Shown here piece after piece: positions 1-12,000 of a stretch of DNA of 64,000 nucleotides (position 1 is its first letter; each line of letters begins with the position of its first letter). The stretch is from Hoplostethus atlanticus. Its lineage: Eukaryota; Chordata; Actinopteri; Trachichthyiformes; Trachichthyidae. The stretch spans positions 2,298,501 through 2,362,500 of the forward strand of contig JAXDDX010000019.1 in the NCBI GenBank assembly GCA_034670405.1, written 5' to 3'. The position numbers and the translations under genes were made by a program. The notes below the pieces were generated by a model. It did not search any database. It saw only the letters and a list, made by a program, of their open reading frames with translations, and had not been told where the DNA came from.

Positions 1-643
1 GTGATCTCCGGTCGATTTGGACGGTCGGCAATTGAAAATAAAGAGAGCTTGGGCAGATCTACACATAAACTGGTACAAGCCGTACCACCGGCAAAGCGGA
101 CGAGGGGATTCGTGCTTCTCCCGTCCGCGCCTCGTCAGTGCGCATGGATGAAAGTCGCCGTTAAAATGCATGCAGCAAGTCTTGTCTGATGTGGGATTAC
201 CGCGTTTTTCACCCGTCCCCGCGTCTTCACCGTGTGCGAACTTTGTTTTGGGCTTTTTTCTTCTTCTTGTTGGTGTTGTTGGTGGTTTTCTCTCCCCGAG
301 ATGAGACTGCTAATTTCTGTTGCTGGAAGAATACAGGAGCCCGTTTTCGCCGCGCCGCTCGTCACGTTATTGGCGTGAATGAGACTGTACAGTGCTCGTC
401 GCCCGGTGCCTGGTACATGGAGCTAAACACCGAGGAGACTTGACTTTTAAGGATTTTTTTTTTTTTTTGGTTTGTTTGTTTGGTTGTGTGATTTTTTTTT
501 CTGTCTTTTTACAGCAGACGAAAGGGCGGAGGGCGCAAAAAAAAAAAAAATCACGAAATCCATGTTTTCACTGAGTATTGAGAAAAAAGACGGGGCACAG
601 CCGTGATTGTCGGGATGCTTTGGCGTTTACCGGGATCAGCACG
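1..643 (+). promoter_or_regulatory. slitrk5: CpG-rich 5' region, candidate promoter and 5' UTR exon of slitrk5
   Basis: The first 250 bases are rich in CpG compared with the desert downstream, and the stretch ends at a good splice donor, CACG/GTAAGAG, with GT at 644-645. SLITRK genes usually have one or more non-coding 5' exons spliced to a single coding exon, so this stretch could hold such an exon. No TATA box is evident and the transcription start cannot be placed. The stretch also contains long T runs around 458-500 and an A run near 537-550. An alternative 5' exon at about 1466-1661 is possible. The assignment is inference from position and one donor site. Confidence 0.4.
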
Positions 644-2351
644 GTAAGAGGACAATGGATTTTCTATGTCTGTGCTGAGGCGTATGCTTGCATTTTTTTT
701 GGGGGGGGGATCTGTCCGTGGTGCTGAAATCTCTGTTCCTCCAGTTTCATTGCTGGGTTGAAGTTGATCCGGATTTAAGATGCTGTTGAGCAAGGTGTCT
801 GCGGCTGACAGTAACAAGCATATACATACAGCCTGCGTTTTATTTTTTCTGTTTTTTTCATATACCCAGACATATCAGCACAGTTTTATTCGCCCCAGAT
901 ACTGCTGCGAGCATAATCGATAAAAAGCTACCAGCGTTCAAGTTATCTAAATTACGACCGGTGGCGATCGGCATTTCTTTAAGGTTATGATAACACGAAT
1001 GAGAGGGAAAGTGTGTATCACTCCGTCACACCAACAGGTAACTTCCCCATATCTTAAAATGTCTAGATTGGGAAGATTTTCTGGGGGTTTTTTCTCCACA
1101 CACGGACCTAAAGTGTGTGTGCGTGCGTGTGTGTCTGTGTGTGTGTGAGCAGACAGACAGAGAGAGAGAGAGGGGGGAGAGAGAGAGAGACAACACTATC
1201 TATAACCTACTCTATACCTGATGCCATACAGAATACTTGATTATAGGATTATTTACTCCCCCGTCAAAATGCAATTTCAAACAGAGATCCGGTATGAGAT
1301 CAACGACACTTGATCGTTTTGCCTTTGATCAACTCCCCTCATTTCTGCTTTTTTTCGCCCGTGGGCAGAAGAAGGGCTGTGACTGCCGCCTTGTAGGCTG
1401 ATATTCACAATTTCCAATCGCAGGCAGGCCGGATTTTTAAGATGAACAGTGACTGCTTCTCTCAGCCGAGCCGATTCATTTGCGAGAGCCTGCGTTTTTC
1501 CCCCCCAATAATGTTTTAGTCATATACCAGGCGATTCAATTCCCCGTCCTCGTGTCGTTGGACGGACGTGGAGGGAATGGGATCCGACAGTTTCCCCCCC
1601 TCACTCCACCACCACCACCACACACACACACACACTGTTTTCAAGTCGTCGGGTATGCGGGGTGAGTGAGAAATCTTTGTGGTTTAAGCGGGGGGGGGGA
1701 GCGGGGGGGGGGGGGATAGTTGCTCGCCTCCTCGAGATTTTAACGTCGCTTTTGATTCGGGAGGGGAAAAAAAAAGGTGAACCGGGATGGATGCCGCCGC
1801 CGTTTTGGTGGCATCCTCTGCACTGAGCTGTGTGGTCTGAAATGTTTTTGTTAGTGTGCCTTCTTTGATGAAATTCTCTGGGGATTGAATTTGTAAATGA
1901 CAAGATCTTTCTGCCTGTGCACCGTGCATGGCAACCCCCCCCCCTTCTTTTTATTTTTTTTTTGCAAGATGGATTTGAATTCAGACGAGCTATCAAAAAT
2001 GCGCAGTGGCCATCCACCGCGGGTATAGTTGTATTATCAACTTGATTGTTTTATCGCCAAAGTATGTGTTTATAAAAAGAATCATCTGTGTGGCTTGTTC
2101 TCTGCAGCCCCCAAATCCCAAATGATGCCGACATAACACATCTGTATCATGAACAAGCGTTAATAGGCCTACTTCTCTTTCTCTCTGTTTATTATGAATG
2201 CCTAAGATCTGTTCATCTTAAAATCTCAGCTATGTTATGAGTCTATATGCATTTTGTAAATGTTGCCTATAGATCACATGTATTTTTTTCTCCATCTATC
2301 TATGTCATGGTGTATAAAATAGAACCCGTCCTTTTTCTTTTCCCTCCTTAG
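644..2351 (+). other. Probable 5' UTR intron of slitrk5
   Basis: The interval runs from the GTAAGA donor at 644 to a strong acceptor, a pyrimidine tract ending in CCTCCTTAG at 2351, 59 bases before the slitrk5 start codon. It contains simple-sequence tracts: TG and GA repeats at 1115-1190, CA at 1619-1635, and G runs near 1690-1713. An alternative internal non-coding exon is possible between an acceptor ending CTCTCAG at 1465 and a donor GG/GTGAGT at 1662. No open frame here resembles a known protein. Confidence 0.45.
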
Positions 2352-2384
2352 ATGACACCTCATACTGGTACCACACTTGAGTGA
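2352..2384 (+). other. Upstream ORF (10 codons) in the slitrk5 leader
   Basis: The predicted second exon begins exactly at an ATG (2352-2354), which opens a 10-codon frame ending in TGA at 2382-2384. It lies out of frame with slitrk5 and stops 25 bases before the slitrk5 ATG. If the acceptor at 2350-2351 is used, every spliced mRNA would carry this short upstream frame, which could damp translation of the main frame or allow reinitiation. A function is not shown. Confidence 0.4.
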
Positions 2385-2409
2385 GCTGGGGCACCCTCTC
2401 CCACGAAAA

Positions 2410-5037
2410 ATGCATATCTGGATCCTAAAAATTATCCTTCTGATTGCATCATCTCTGAGGCTGGTCGAGATGTATGACAATTATGGGGAGATCTGTCGGA
2501 ACCTGTGTACGTGCGAGGAGAAGGAAGGGATCCTGATCGCCAGCTGCGAGAACCGGGGGATCGTCAGACTGACAGAGATCAGCCCCGTCCACTTCTCCAT
2601 GTACCACCTCCTGCTGACAGGGAACCTCCTGAAGAAGCTGTCAGTCAATGATTTCATCAATTACACCGGGGTAACCATCCTGCACTTGGGGAACAACGAT
2701 ATCTCCGAGATAGAGTCGGGTGCCTTCAATGGACTCCAGGGATTAAAAAGGTTGCACCTGAATAACAACAAGATTGACATTCTGAGGGATGATACCTTCA
2801 TGGGCCTGGAGAGCTTGGAATACCTTCAGATTGATTACAATTACATCACCAACATCGAGCCCAGCACCTTGAACAAACTGCACCAACTGACGGTGATGAT
2901 TTTGAACGACAACCTGCTGTCCGCCCTGCCTCCGAATATCTTCCGGAATGTGCCGTTAACGCACCTGGACCTGAGGGGGAACCGGTTAAAAATGTTCCCT
3001 TACATCGGCCTCCTGGAGCACATGGACAAAGTGGTGGAATTACAACTGGAGGAAAATCCTTGGAATTGCTCCTGCGAGCTCATTGCTCTGAAGGCCTGGC
3101 TGGAAAGTATAGCCTATACAGCTCTGGTGGGGGAGGTGGTGTGCGAGACACCGTTCAGGCTCCACGGCAGAGACCTGGATGAGGTGTCCAAGCAGGAACT
3201 CTGCCCACGAAGACCCTTGGAAGACACGGTGAGGCCTGCGCCCCCTCTCAGCACCAATGGATATTACCAGACCACACCTGCGGCTGTCACAGCCTCCGCC
3301 ACCTCCTCGGCTGTTCTGAGGTCCTCTTCTAGGCCCACCAAGGGCGCGCGCCAATTTAACAAAACTAGGTCAAAGCCCACCTCCCGAATACCGGGTGGCA
3401 GCCCTTACAACTATGGCCCCATCATTGCTTTTCAGACCAAATCTCCTGTGCCTTTGGACTGCCCCACTGCCTGTACCTGTAATCTGCAGATATCTGACCT
3501 TGGGCTAAATGTCAACTGCCAAGAGAGAAAGATTGAGAGTATTTCTGATCTTAAACCCAAGCCATACAATCCTAAAAAAATGTATCTGACCGGAAATTAC
3601 ATCCCTGTCGTGCGGAGATCAGATTTTGTCGATGCCACTGGATTGGATTTGCTTCACCTGGGAAACAACAGGATAACCCTGATCCACGACCGAGCTTTTG
3701 GGGATTTAACCAACCTGCGTAGGCTCTATTTGAATGGTAATCTCATGGACAGGCTTACGGCAGAAATGTTTTTTGGTTTGCAGAACCTGCAGTATCTTTA
3801 TTTAGAGTATAACAAACTCAAAGAGGTTGATGTGGGCACTTTCCGCTACCTTCCGAACCTACAGCTGCTTTTCCTCAACAATAACATCCTGAAAACCTTA
3901 CCAGGGGGCATCTTTACCAGCCTCTCTTTGTCTAGGCTTAATCTCCGCAGCAACCATTTCCAAAACCTGCCTGTGAGTGGTGTTTTAGATCAGCTGAAGC
4001 TGCTGGTGCAGATAGATCTGTTCGAGAACCCGTGGGACTGCTCCTGTGACATAGTGGGGATGAAGATATGGCTTGAGCAGCTCAGTGCAGGCACCGTGGT
4101 TAACGAGGTTGTATGCGAGACGCCAAAACGCCACACCGGAATGGACCTGCACTTGGTCCAGTCGGAGCAGCTGTGCCCAGACTACTCTGACGTTCCTGTA
4201 TCGACAGTGCCCCCTACGGACGAGCCCATGGATGACAGGGCCACTACCACAGACACCCCGCAGAAGTTCAACACCCCTAGTAGCACCGTCCCCCTCTCTG
4301 TCCTTATCCTCAGCCTGCTGCTTGTTTTCATCATGTCTGTCTTCGTGGCAGCCGGGCTGTTTGTGGTAGTGATGAAAAAGCGTAAAAAGTCGCAGAGTGA
4401 CCGCACTAGCACCAACAATTCGGATGTCAGTTCGTTTAACCTGCAGTACAGCCTCTACAGCAACCGCTCCGGTCCTAAAGTGAAGGCCCCAGCCGGCCAC
4501 GTCTACGAGTACATCCCGCATCCAATGGGCCATATGTGCAAAAACCCCATTTACAGATCAAGGGAAGGAAACACTGTGGAGGATTACCGTGACCTCCACG
4601 AGCTCAAGGTTACATATAGGAGTAACCCAGATGAGGAGAGGGATAGCAGTACCATGCGGAGCCCCACGTACAGCGTTAGCACCATCGAGCCACGTGATAA
4701 CCCCTCACCCGTCCAGGACGCAGACCACTTCTTCAGAGGCATTCTGGAGCCCGACAAGCAGTCCCCCCATCAATCCATCCCATCCATCCCAGCAGGTGCC
4801 AATTTAGAGTACAAGTACACAGGGCCCGTGTCATACACGTACAACCCAAACTTTGATGTCAGACGTCAGTTCTTGCACCCGGAGAGGATAAGAGAAACAG
4901 TGCTCTATGGCACAGCGCCCAGTACTGTTTATGTTGAGCCCAACAGAAATGAATATTTGGAGCTAAAAGCTAAACTGCAGTCTGAGCCCGATTACCTCGA
5001 AGTTCTTGAGAAACAGACCACCTTTAGCCAGTTCTGA
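2410..5037 (+). CDS. slitrk5: SLITRK5, LRR transmembrane synaptic organiser
   Basis: This uninterrupted 875-residue frame is recognisable as SLITRK5. Residues 1-21 look like a signal peptide. The first LRR block has N-cap cysteines 29, 33, 35 and 46 and a C-cap with NPWNCSC at 216-222 and cysteines 245 and 265. The second block has N-cap cysteines 351, 355, 357 and 370 and a C-cap with NPWDCSC near 541-547 and cysteines 569 and 589. A membrane helix follows at about 628-654, then a basic stop-transfer KKRKK and a tyrosine-rich tail ending in QTTFSQF, which matches the mammalian tail. Human SLITRK5 is about 958 residues; this copy lacks the histidine, proline and glutamine-rich insertions of the mammalian cytoplasmic tail. 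The family acts at the neuronal surface, where the first LRR block binds presynaptic LAR-type receptor phosphatases, and SLITRK5 also affects TrkB trafficking. The start is the first in-frame ATG after a TGA at 2353 and has an A at -3. Whether it is the 5a or 5b paralogue is unknown. Confidence 0.95.
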   Translation: MHIWILKIILLIASSLRLVEMYDNYGEICRNLCTCEEKEGILIASCENRGIVRLTEISPVHFSMYHLLLTGNLLKKLSVNDFINYTGVTILHLGNNDISEIESGAFNGLQGLKRLHLNNNKIDILRDDTFMGLESLEYLQIDYNYITNIEPSTLNKLHQLTVMILNDNLLSALPPNIFRNVPLTHLDLRGNRLKMFPYIGLLEHMDKVVELQLEENPWNCSCELIALKAWLESIAYTALVGEVVCETPFRLHGRDLDEVSKQELCPRRPLEDTVRPAPPLSTNGYYQTTPAAVTASATSSAVLRSSSRPTKGARQFNKTRSKPTSRIPGGSPYNYGPIIAFQTKSPVPLDCPTACTCNLQISDLGLNVNCQERKIESISDLKPKPYNPKKMYLTGNYIPVVRRSDFVDATGLDLLHLGNNRITLIHDRAFGDLTNLRRLYLNGNLMDRLTAEMFFGLQNLQYLYLEYNKLKEVDVGTFRYLPNLQLLFLNNNILKTLPGGIFTSLSLSRLNLRSNHFQNLPVSGVLDQLKLLVQIDLFENPWDCSCDIVGMKIWLEQLSAGTVVNEVVCETPKRHTGMDLHLVQSEQLCPDYSDVPVSTVPPTDEPMDDRATTTDTPQKFNTPSSTVPLSVLILSLLLVFIMSVFVAAGLFVVVMKKRKKSQSDRTSTNNSDVSSFNLQYSLYSNRSGPKVKAPAGHVYEYIPHPMGHMCKNPIYRSREGNTVEDYRDLHELKVTYRSNPDEERDSSTMRSPTYSVSTIEPRDNPSPVQDADHFFRGILEPDKQSPHQSIPSIPAGANLEYKYTGPVSYTYNPNFDVRRQFLHPERIRETVLYGTAPSTVYVEPNRNEYLELKAKLQSEPDYLEVLEKQTTFSQF

Positions 5038-6045
5038 TCAACAGAAATCATTAATGTAATGAAGCATTTTCTCTCTTACCCTCCTTAAAACAGTGGCTCA
5101 GCTTATAGGGTGCCTTGGCACAACACAAACAAACAAAAGAGAAGCAGTAGAAAACAGGGGTGTGCCGAACAATCTTATTCTTATTTCTGAAACATGACAT
5201 TACAGGAATGGATACAGCTTTCTGAAACAAAAATGGATGAACAAAATTGCTCTACTTAACTGATGATGCAAAATCTATTTTTCTATGGTGAAGATCCAAT
5301 TACACACAAAATGTAAGTGTACAGGTAAATCCTACCCAACTTCATTTTCAGGAATATAACCATACATAAGGTATTATTGTGAATCAGAAAAAAAAATGTT
5401 TATAAAATCACTCCTGGACAAAAACACTGTACAGCAGATCATCAAAACTGTGTAGGACTATTTTCTGCTGTAGTCTGTAAGTAAATATTTATTGATATAA
5501 TCTGCCATGTCTTTTCAAAACTTTTGATTCTACATCAGTATTACCTGTGTCATCATACTCCATGATCCTCTGAAAAGGCTTATGTTTGTAGTTTCATTTA
5601 CTGTAGCTCTGCATTGTAAAAGTGGCTTTTTTTTTAAAGTGGCACACCCCCAATGTTCAAAAAAGACTGCGTCATTTGAAGAAGAAGAAGAAAAAAAAAA
5701 GTGTCTTTGTATGCTTTCTGCACTTTTTGGAATTGGAAGGCAAGTTAGCCTTCATGAAGCTCTCATAAAGGAGATTATTATATTAAAAATGAATATGGGT
5801 ATTCATTCTTAATATGTAGAAGTGATATGTTATCAAAACAAAATTCATAAATGATATTTGAAGTAATAATTATGTTGTGTAATACTGATATTTTAATCAA
5901 TGTAACACCTATTTTTATACAAGCATTCGCAAATTCTCTATCCCTTATCGATTTTATTTGTTTTGATTGCTTTGCACTTATTGCACTATATTGACCAAAC
6001 TATGTTATTGTCATCAAATAAACATGATGTCAGGTTCATATAATG
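5038..6045 (+). other. slitrk5: 3' UTR of slitrk5
   Basis: The AT-rich stretch after the TGA stop contains no long frame and ends just past an AATAAA at 6017-6022, followed by a GT-rich stretch near 6026-6050. This suits a 3' UTR of about 1 kb. The exact cleavage site is inferred, and longer isoforms using distal signals are possible. Confidence 0.6.
6017..6022 (+). terminator. Polyadenylation signal AATAAA for slitrk5
   Basis: A canonical hexamer lies about 980 bases after the slitrk5 stop and is followed within 10-30 bases by GT-rich sequence. It is the best-placed candidate downstream of the gene. Confidence 0.55.
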
Positions 6046-8863
6046 TGCTTATGAGGAACCTAAGCCGTTGTTGATGATGTGGAGTGGAGGCCAGTTAAGG
6101 TCGGGCCAACGTCTTGAGTTTCAAATTCAGATGGTTCATTGAAACGACAAACCCAAAATATGACAGCATTCAGCGAGAATGTTGGGGTTGAAAAAGTGTT
6201 TCATGGTCAAAAGTTACTTCTTTTTTTGAATTGATCCCAACTATGTTGTGGACTCCATCAAAGCAGATAAAGATACAATATATGCTTTCACTCAAAAAGG
6301 GGGCGGTGAGCATCTCAATGAGGATTTGTAATCGATGTGTTTCAAATCAATGGGCATTATCTGAGGTCGTCCCTTTGCAATTATACCATGACAACAGCAT
6401 CAGCATTATTGCCTGGCAAGTGTACGATTAGGTCATTTACACAAACATCACTGGAGTTGATTTGAGACGAAATGCTATTTTAGCAGTCAAAGAAAGGAAA
6501 TGGGAGTAAACTTTGACATTGATTGACAAGGGAAGCGGGATTAAGGGGTTCGGCGTCTCCAAAACCCATTACATCTGTGCACACCTATTCAAATACTAAA
6601 AGAAAGACATAAAATATGAGTGTATTCTGCGGCAAATTGAAAATATGACTTGTAGTGGTTGTTTTGATTTTGTTAAATTGCTTTTTTGCTTGACCCACTT
6701 AATATCTGAAATGCAAACTAGGTCTATAAAAAATGCAAAGGATGCACTGTGCCACCATTTTCACTGTGCAGTGAAGCACCACCATTTAGGAATCCAATGT
6801 TCCCTCGCTGAGATGCACGGGGGATCTATTTTGCCGAGAGAGGAGACGTTAAAACCTGGCCATCTCAGAGGCCTTAATCTGTTGCTTATTTGTTATCATC
6901 TAGCAGCTCAGAAGGATTTACTTCATCATATTTGAATTATTGAGAAAAAAAATTGTATCTCAACGTTGCTGTTATCAGTCGTTAGGCATAAGTCACAGAG
7001 ACGCCATTTCACTGCGTGGTATTTTACAATGATTTTCACTGAGGTGGCAGCTGCCTTCCCTCAGTGCAAAGAAAAAATTGGGCTGTTCAGGGTCCTTCAT
7101 TTGTTGGATCTTTTCATAGAAGCCCAGAATGAGAACAGAAGGCACCATTTGGGAGATGAGGAGTACTGGAACCGAGTGTAACTGTGGATGTGTCATACAT
7201 GTAGCAGGGGATGTGAATCATAGCCAAAAAGTGTGGTGCAGTTGACTTAGAGCATTGGAGGCTCACGGGACAACGCGATGTTGACAGGTTCTGACACGGA
7301 TGTTGATTTATTTTTTCTAATACAGACATGAAAAATGACTCATATATTCTTCTGGAACTTGCTCAGGTCACAAATTGATTTTTTTTTTTTTGCAGAGAGT
7401 TACCATAACAAAATGTCTAGAACGTGGTCCAGATGGCAATCTGTTGCTTTTTGCTTAGAATATTTGATTTTTCAGGGGTGATTTGACGAAGTTCACACAA
7501 CACAAGGGAAAAGAAAAATTGCTTGAGCACAATTACATAATCATTGAATCATGCATGCTTGTGACTACTGTATGTGTGTGTGTGTGTGGAAGCTCCATCA
7601 TTGTTTTCACCCAACATCCAGTCCCAGTCCCAATGATAGAAGCCATGTTCTCACTTTGTGTGTGTGAGACAGAGAGAGAGAACTGGTCAAATAATGCTTT
7701 TAAATCAGCCAATGGGTTCTTTAGGTCTTAACACAGATGGAAGCATAAAGGAATGGTACAGCACATGCCTCCCTGGATCCTTGCACTTAGCTACATAGAC
7801 ATAGAAAAGTGTATTACGTTCACTGGATCAGTTAAGTTGTAATGTTCTGAAATGCTGTCGACCAGTTTCACGTCCTCAGTGGGTAACCATTGTAGAAGAC
7901 CCCTGCATCCATCCTGGACTAGTGCTGTAGACTTTTACACACACAAAAAAACTTCTTCAGCTAGCATCCAAAAAAACTTTGACACTTCGGTGATGGTTAC
8001 ATCTGTATTCACAAAAAGGAAGATCTGCGGTGAAATGTTTCAGAGTGTGTTGCCTCATGCTACACTAGAGCCCGGACTTATGGCTAAACCTTATGGTGCG
8101 ACTCTAATGTGGAATGATGCAACGTAGCAACGTGATGTAGGTGCAGATGTAGCTGTCATGGAAGTCTCACTCTTGACAATCTATATGGAGGCGTGGCGCT
8201 CAAAAAGAAAGCGTATGGACAATTTCAGTTATGCTCTCTGCTCAAGAAATCATCTGACATCTATTAGATAGAGAAATGGGGGAGAGAGAGGCGGACGGTT
8301 TTTTTGGTGTTATTATTTTCCCTTTCACTTCTACTTTCACACCATGTGAGAATTAATGGGTGTGGACTGGTACAATACAGAGACATCAGTTGGCTATTTC
8401 AGTACACTGAGTCTAAATTAGTAGGCACATCTTTTCATCAGTGTGCAGAAAATGCCAGAATGTTTTGAAAAGATTTGCTGGCTTTGAATGAGTCAACGTT
8501 TGCTAAAATCTCACCGCATGTGGTAAAATTATCCAATTATGACAACAAAATCAACTTGATGCTAACTGCCTTCATGGCTTCAGCGTGTCTTGAATGCAGC
8601 GTGGTGAAATGGCCACGTGGCGTTTGACACATGTTACAAAAGTGTAAAGTGCACTATCCAGCGTTCAGACGTAGCAAGGGTGTGGTACCGACAGAAGGAA
8701 GACGGAGGAGGAGACGAGAGCCCCAATGATGCAGCATTAACTGAAGACGTGCAGACTCTCCTGGAGCAAATAGTCATTTTCAAATACTTTGTTTTTTTTT
8801 ACTGTTTATTCATGTATTTTTTGTATTTATTTATGTATTTTGTGGTTTGTTGAAGTCCCATCG
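6046..8863. other. Intergenic, no gene recognised
   Basis: Non-coding sequence of mixed composition with short simple repeats (TG at 7571-7587, GAGA near 7671). No open frame in it resembles a known protein. Conserved regulatory elements may be present, since SLITRK genes sit in deserts, but they cannot be identified from one sequence. Confidence 0.5.
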
Positions 8864-9045
8864 GTGCCAGATGGTTGAGGATCGCCCCATAGGACGTAAC
8901 ACTCGAGTGCCGGGGGAAATTCCATCGAAACATCACAGAATCGCGTTTGGAATATCAGTTCGGGTATCATGATTGCGTGATTGACAACTTACCTGACACC
9001 GTCTGAACTCTCCTGATGCGGGGGGAAACCTCACCCATCTGGTAC
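8864..9045 (-). repeat. 182-bp element with inverted ends and dispersed motif copy A
   Basis: Imperfect inverted arms bound the element: GTGCCAGATGGTTGAGG from 8864 and, read on the minus strand from 9045, GTACCAGATGGGTGAGG. Inside the right half, read on the minus strand, is TGTCAGGTAAGTTGTCA at 8982-8998. About 70 bases of this right half recur at 18035-18104 in the opposite orientation. No target duplication was found and the family is not recognised. It could be an old transposon end or a structured conserved element. Confidence 0.5.
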
Positions 9046-12000
9046 TTCCTGCAGTTAAAAAAAAAAAAAATGCAAAGAATTATTTACTTTGTGTCCCCGG
9101 CCGGACTGCACCCCCCCATCATGGCTGTACTATGTGTAAATGGTGATGAGGCTAATATGTGGGCGTCCTCCGGATACTTAGAGGAAAGGGGGTGGACAGA
9201 TTCCATATGCCTGTGTGTTGCCTCACCTACGCCCCTGCCGGAGATGCCTCTCCATGCAGCCTCTCCCTGCCCGCCTGCCACCCAGCCTTCATGATGATGT
9301 GAGCAATTGAGTTCAAGGAGATTTGGGTAATTGAGAGGGCAGGGATGGCATCTGACAGGCACCGATGGCTCCAATGATTACTTTAATCAGAGTGGTTAAT
9401 GGAATTCCTTCAGGCATGTAGAAATGCTCTAATGTTCATCAGCACTCAACCGATTCTCCCCCCCCGTCCCTCCACGCAACCCCTCCCATCCAACTCCGTA
9501 ATTACTGATCAGTTTTCTTTCCTTTTATGCTTTCCATTTCTTTATCACACTCAGCAACCCAGTCATTCGCTGAGTCCTGGTGGTCTTCTGTTCTTCCGAA
9601 AAGCGCGTGTCCATTTTTTAACGTCGGGATTGTTTCACGATCAGCAGCGCATTACGTATGAAATGTCGCGAGGCGCCACAGCCGTTAACATTTAAAGGGA
9701 TTTGATGGGACTCCATCATAGGGGAAACGCCTGTGTGAACTCAAGCATTTTTGTTCGCGGTTTAAATTGAAAGCCACAGGTTTGTGAATCATGAAGGTAT
9801 TTCAGCGAGATAAACAGAAATGTTTAAGGCGAAAAGCGAGTGAAAAACACAGCGGTTATCGCAGGCTGTCTTGCAACGTTTCATTGTCTTGCAGCGGCGG
9901 TTCTGGGGGGGGTCAGTTCCTTGTGCTCAAGGGCACCAGCAGAGACGCAACTTTTAACTGTGTGGGAATTCAAAACCGGCAACTTGGCGATCAGGCTTTA
10001 CAGTCTGAGCAGCCCTCGACTGTCCAGCCTGTTGTTGAAATCATTTCAAGAAATAGCCCACTGACTCTGCACTTTAAAAAGCCCCAGTCTGGGCCCCGGT
10101 CTCTGATGCCATCTGTCAGATGAGAGCTGCCTATTTGCTGGCTTGATTGTGTTTATTTAATTGGTTTGAGTAAAAAAAAATGTCCACTGTTACGATACAC
10201 AGCTTGACAGCGTGTGGCAGCTAAATATGGGTTTGAATCTATTTGTCTCTTTATTTATTTTTAATCTCAGAATGGAGTGTGTGCATTATTATCGTTTGCA
10301 AGTAATTAAGCAAAATTAAGCTTTTTTTTGTTGCGTCGCGGTGGAATCTGAACGTTTTGATTATCATAATCAATCATAATTATAGTAAACATAATGATTA
10401 TCCATCATTGTGACCTATCTTTTAAGAATGTGTGTTTATAGACACATAATTGTTCTGCCTAAAAAAAAATGTGAGGATATAGATTTAGACAAATTACTAT
10501 ATCTCCCAAATTAACTTCCTCTCTTCATCAGGTTCTACCAAGTTGTTTTTTTTCAAAATGATACATACATCATTGTGTTTTCTTATTTTGGAGAAAAATA
10601 GTTAAACATTATATATCATCTATCAATAAGATGATGAAATGTGGTTTTAATGTGTTGATGTGCACTCTTCTGTATTTGTCTGAATGGAGCGATGATCTCA
10701 CTCACTGCCGACATTCATTTAGTCTACATTTAAGTGTTGGTAGTCCAAAGAGCAGCATATTTTAACAATTATATGACTGGTTTTCTTTGAGGCAGACTTC
10801 TGGTAGCCTGCTGTCAGCATTAGCACAACGTTGTCCTCTCTAGACAGAACTTGAATGGAGGCTAATGGAGAGAGGGTACAGGCATGGAAACCCTGATTAC
10901 AAAATGGATGCCAATTATTTTACCAACTAAAGAAATCAAATACGTCATATATGATGTTTTAATGTTACATAAGAAATCTAAGTGTGATGTGTGATCAAAG
11001 CTTTATAGAGATATACTGTTTGGTGTCGGTTCCTTGGCACAAGGAGGGAGAGCGAGAGAGAGAGATATGCTACAGTATGCTGTTTTTTGTTTTGGTCGTT
11101 TTTTTTCCCCCCCTTTCTTGGCTGTTGGTATTTCAACTCGGTGTATGTGTTTCCTCAGCAGCACGCCAGCATTTTCCCCCTCTCTCTCTGTTCTCCTTCT
11201 CTTGCTCCCACTGGGCAGCCTGGTTGTATTCATCAGGCCTCCCCGTTTTGTTTGTTTGTTTATGGCGGCTGCGCCCGTTGATCCGGAGCCGCAGTAACCC
11301 TGTCGTTTGATAAATGGCAACCGTAGCATTACTGACTCCCCCAGCCGAGCCTGGTGATGCCCGGCCAAAAAAACAACAGGTTGATGTATGGCTTCCTTCA
11401 GAGTGTCAAGTCATTTAACTAGAGCCCGTCCGGTAGAGAGAGAGTGTGTATGTGTTTGTGTGTGTGTGTGTGTGTGCACGCTCGTGGAGCCCCGCCCCCC
11501 CAATGTGCGTCATCGGGGCTGCAGAGTGAATGGGACGAACAAGTAAATCAGTGGTCAATGATACATGAACGACGCAGAATGCCACGTTGTGCAGTTTATT
11601 ATGAGGAAATGATGTTGTCGGTGCGTGCGGTAGCGACAGGCAGCTGTGCAACAAGGTCAAGTGGAATGTCACTGTCAGTATTTTGGGATGTATGGAGAGG
11701 CATCAAGTGATTTATTATTGTTGTTGGTTTTTTTTTGTTGCAGTTTTGAGGTTGTCAAGTCAAACATATTTCCATAAATGCTCTTGGGGATAGGTATCCG
11801 CTTGCTTTCAAATTCATATGTTTTCAAGTGGAAGCATAGACTGGTGACAGCGGCGATGCACTAAACGTATTAAATTCAGTACCAACAGACACACCGGCTG
11901 CTGAGGCTTTTACTGCCTCTCTCAAAAACAAGCACACATTGTTGAACCACCCCTCATCCTAGAGCCGGGTGTCTAAAGATGTGTTTTCACCACAATCCCT

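Noticed and set aside
2377-2409. Extension of slitrk5 to a TTG codon at 2377
   Set aside because: It needs a non-ATG start; the ATG at 2410 is the first in-frame ATG and leads directly into a good signal peptide.
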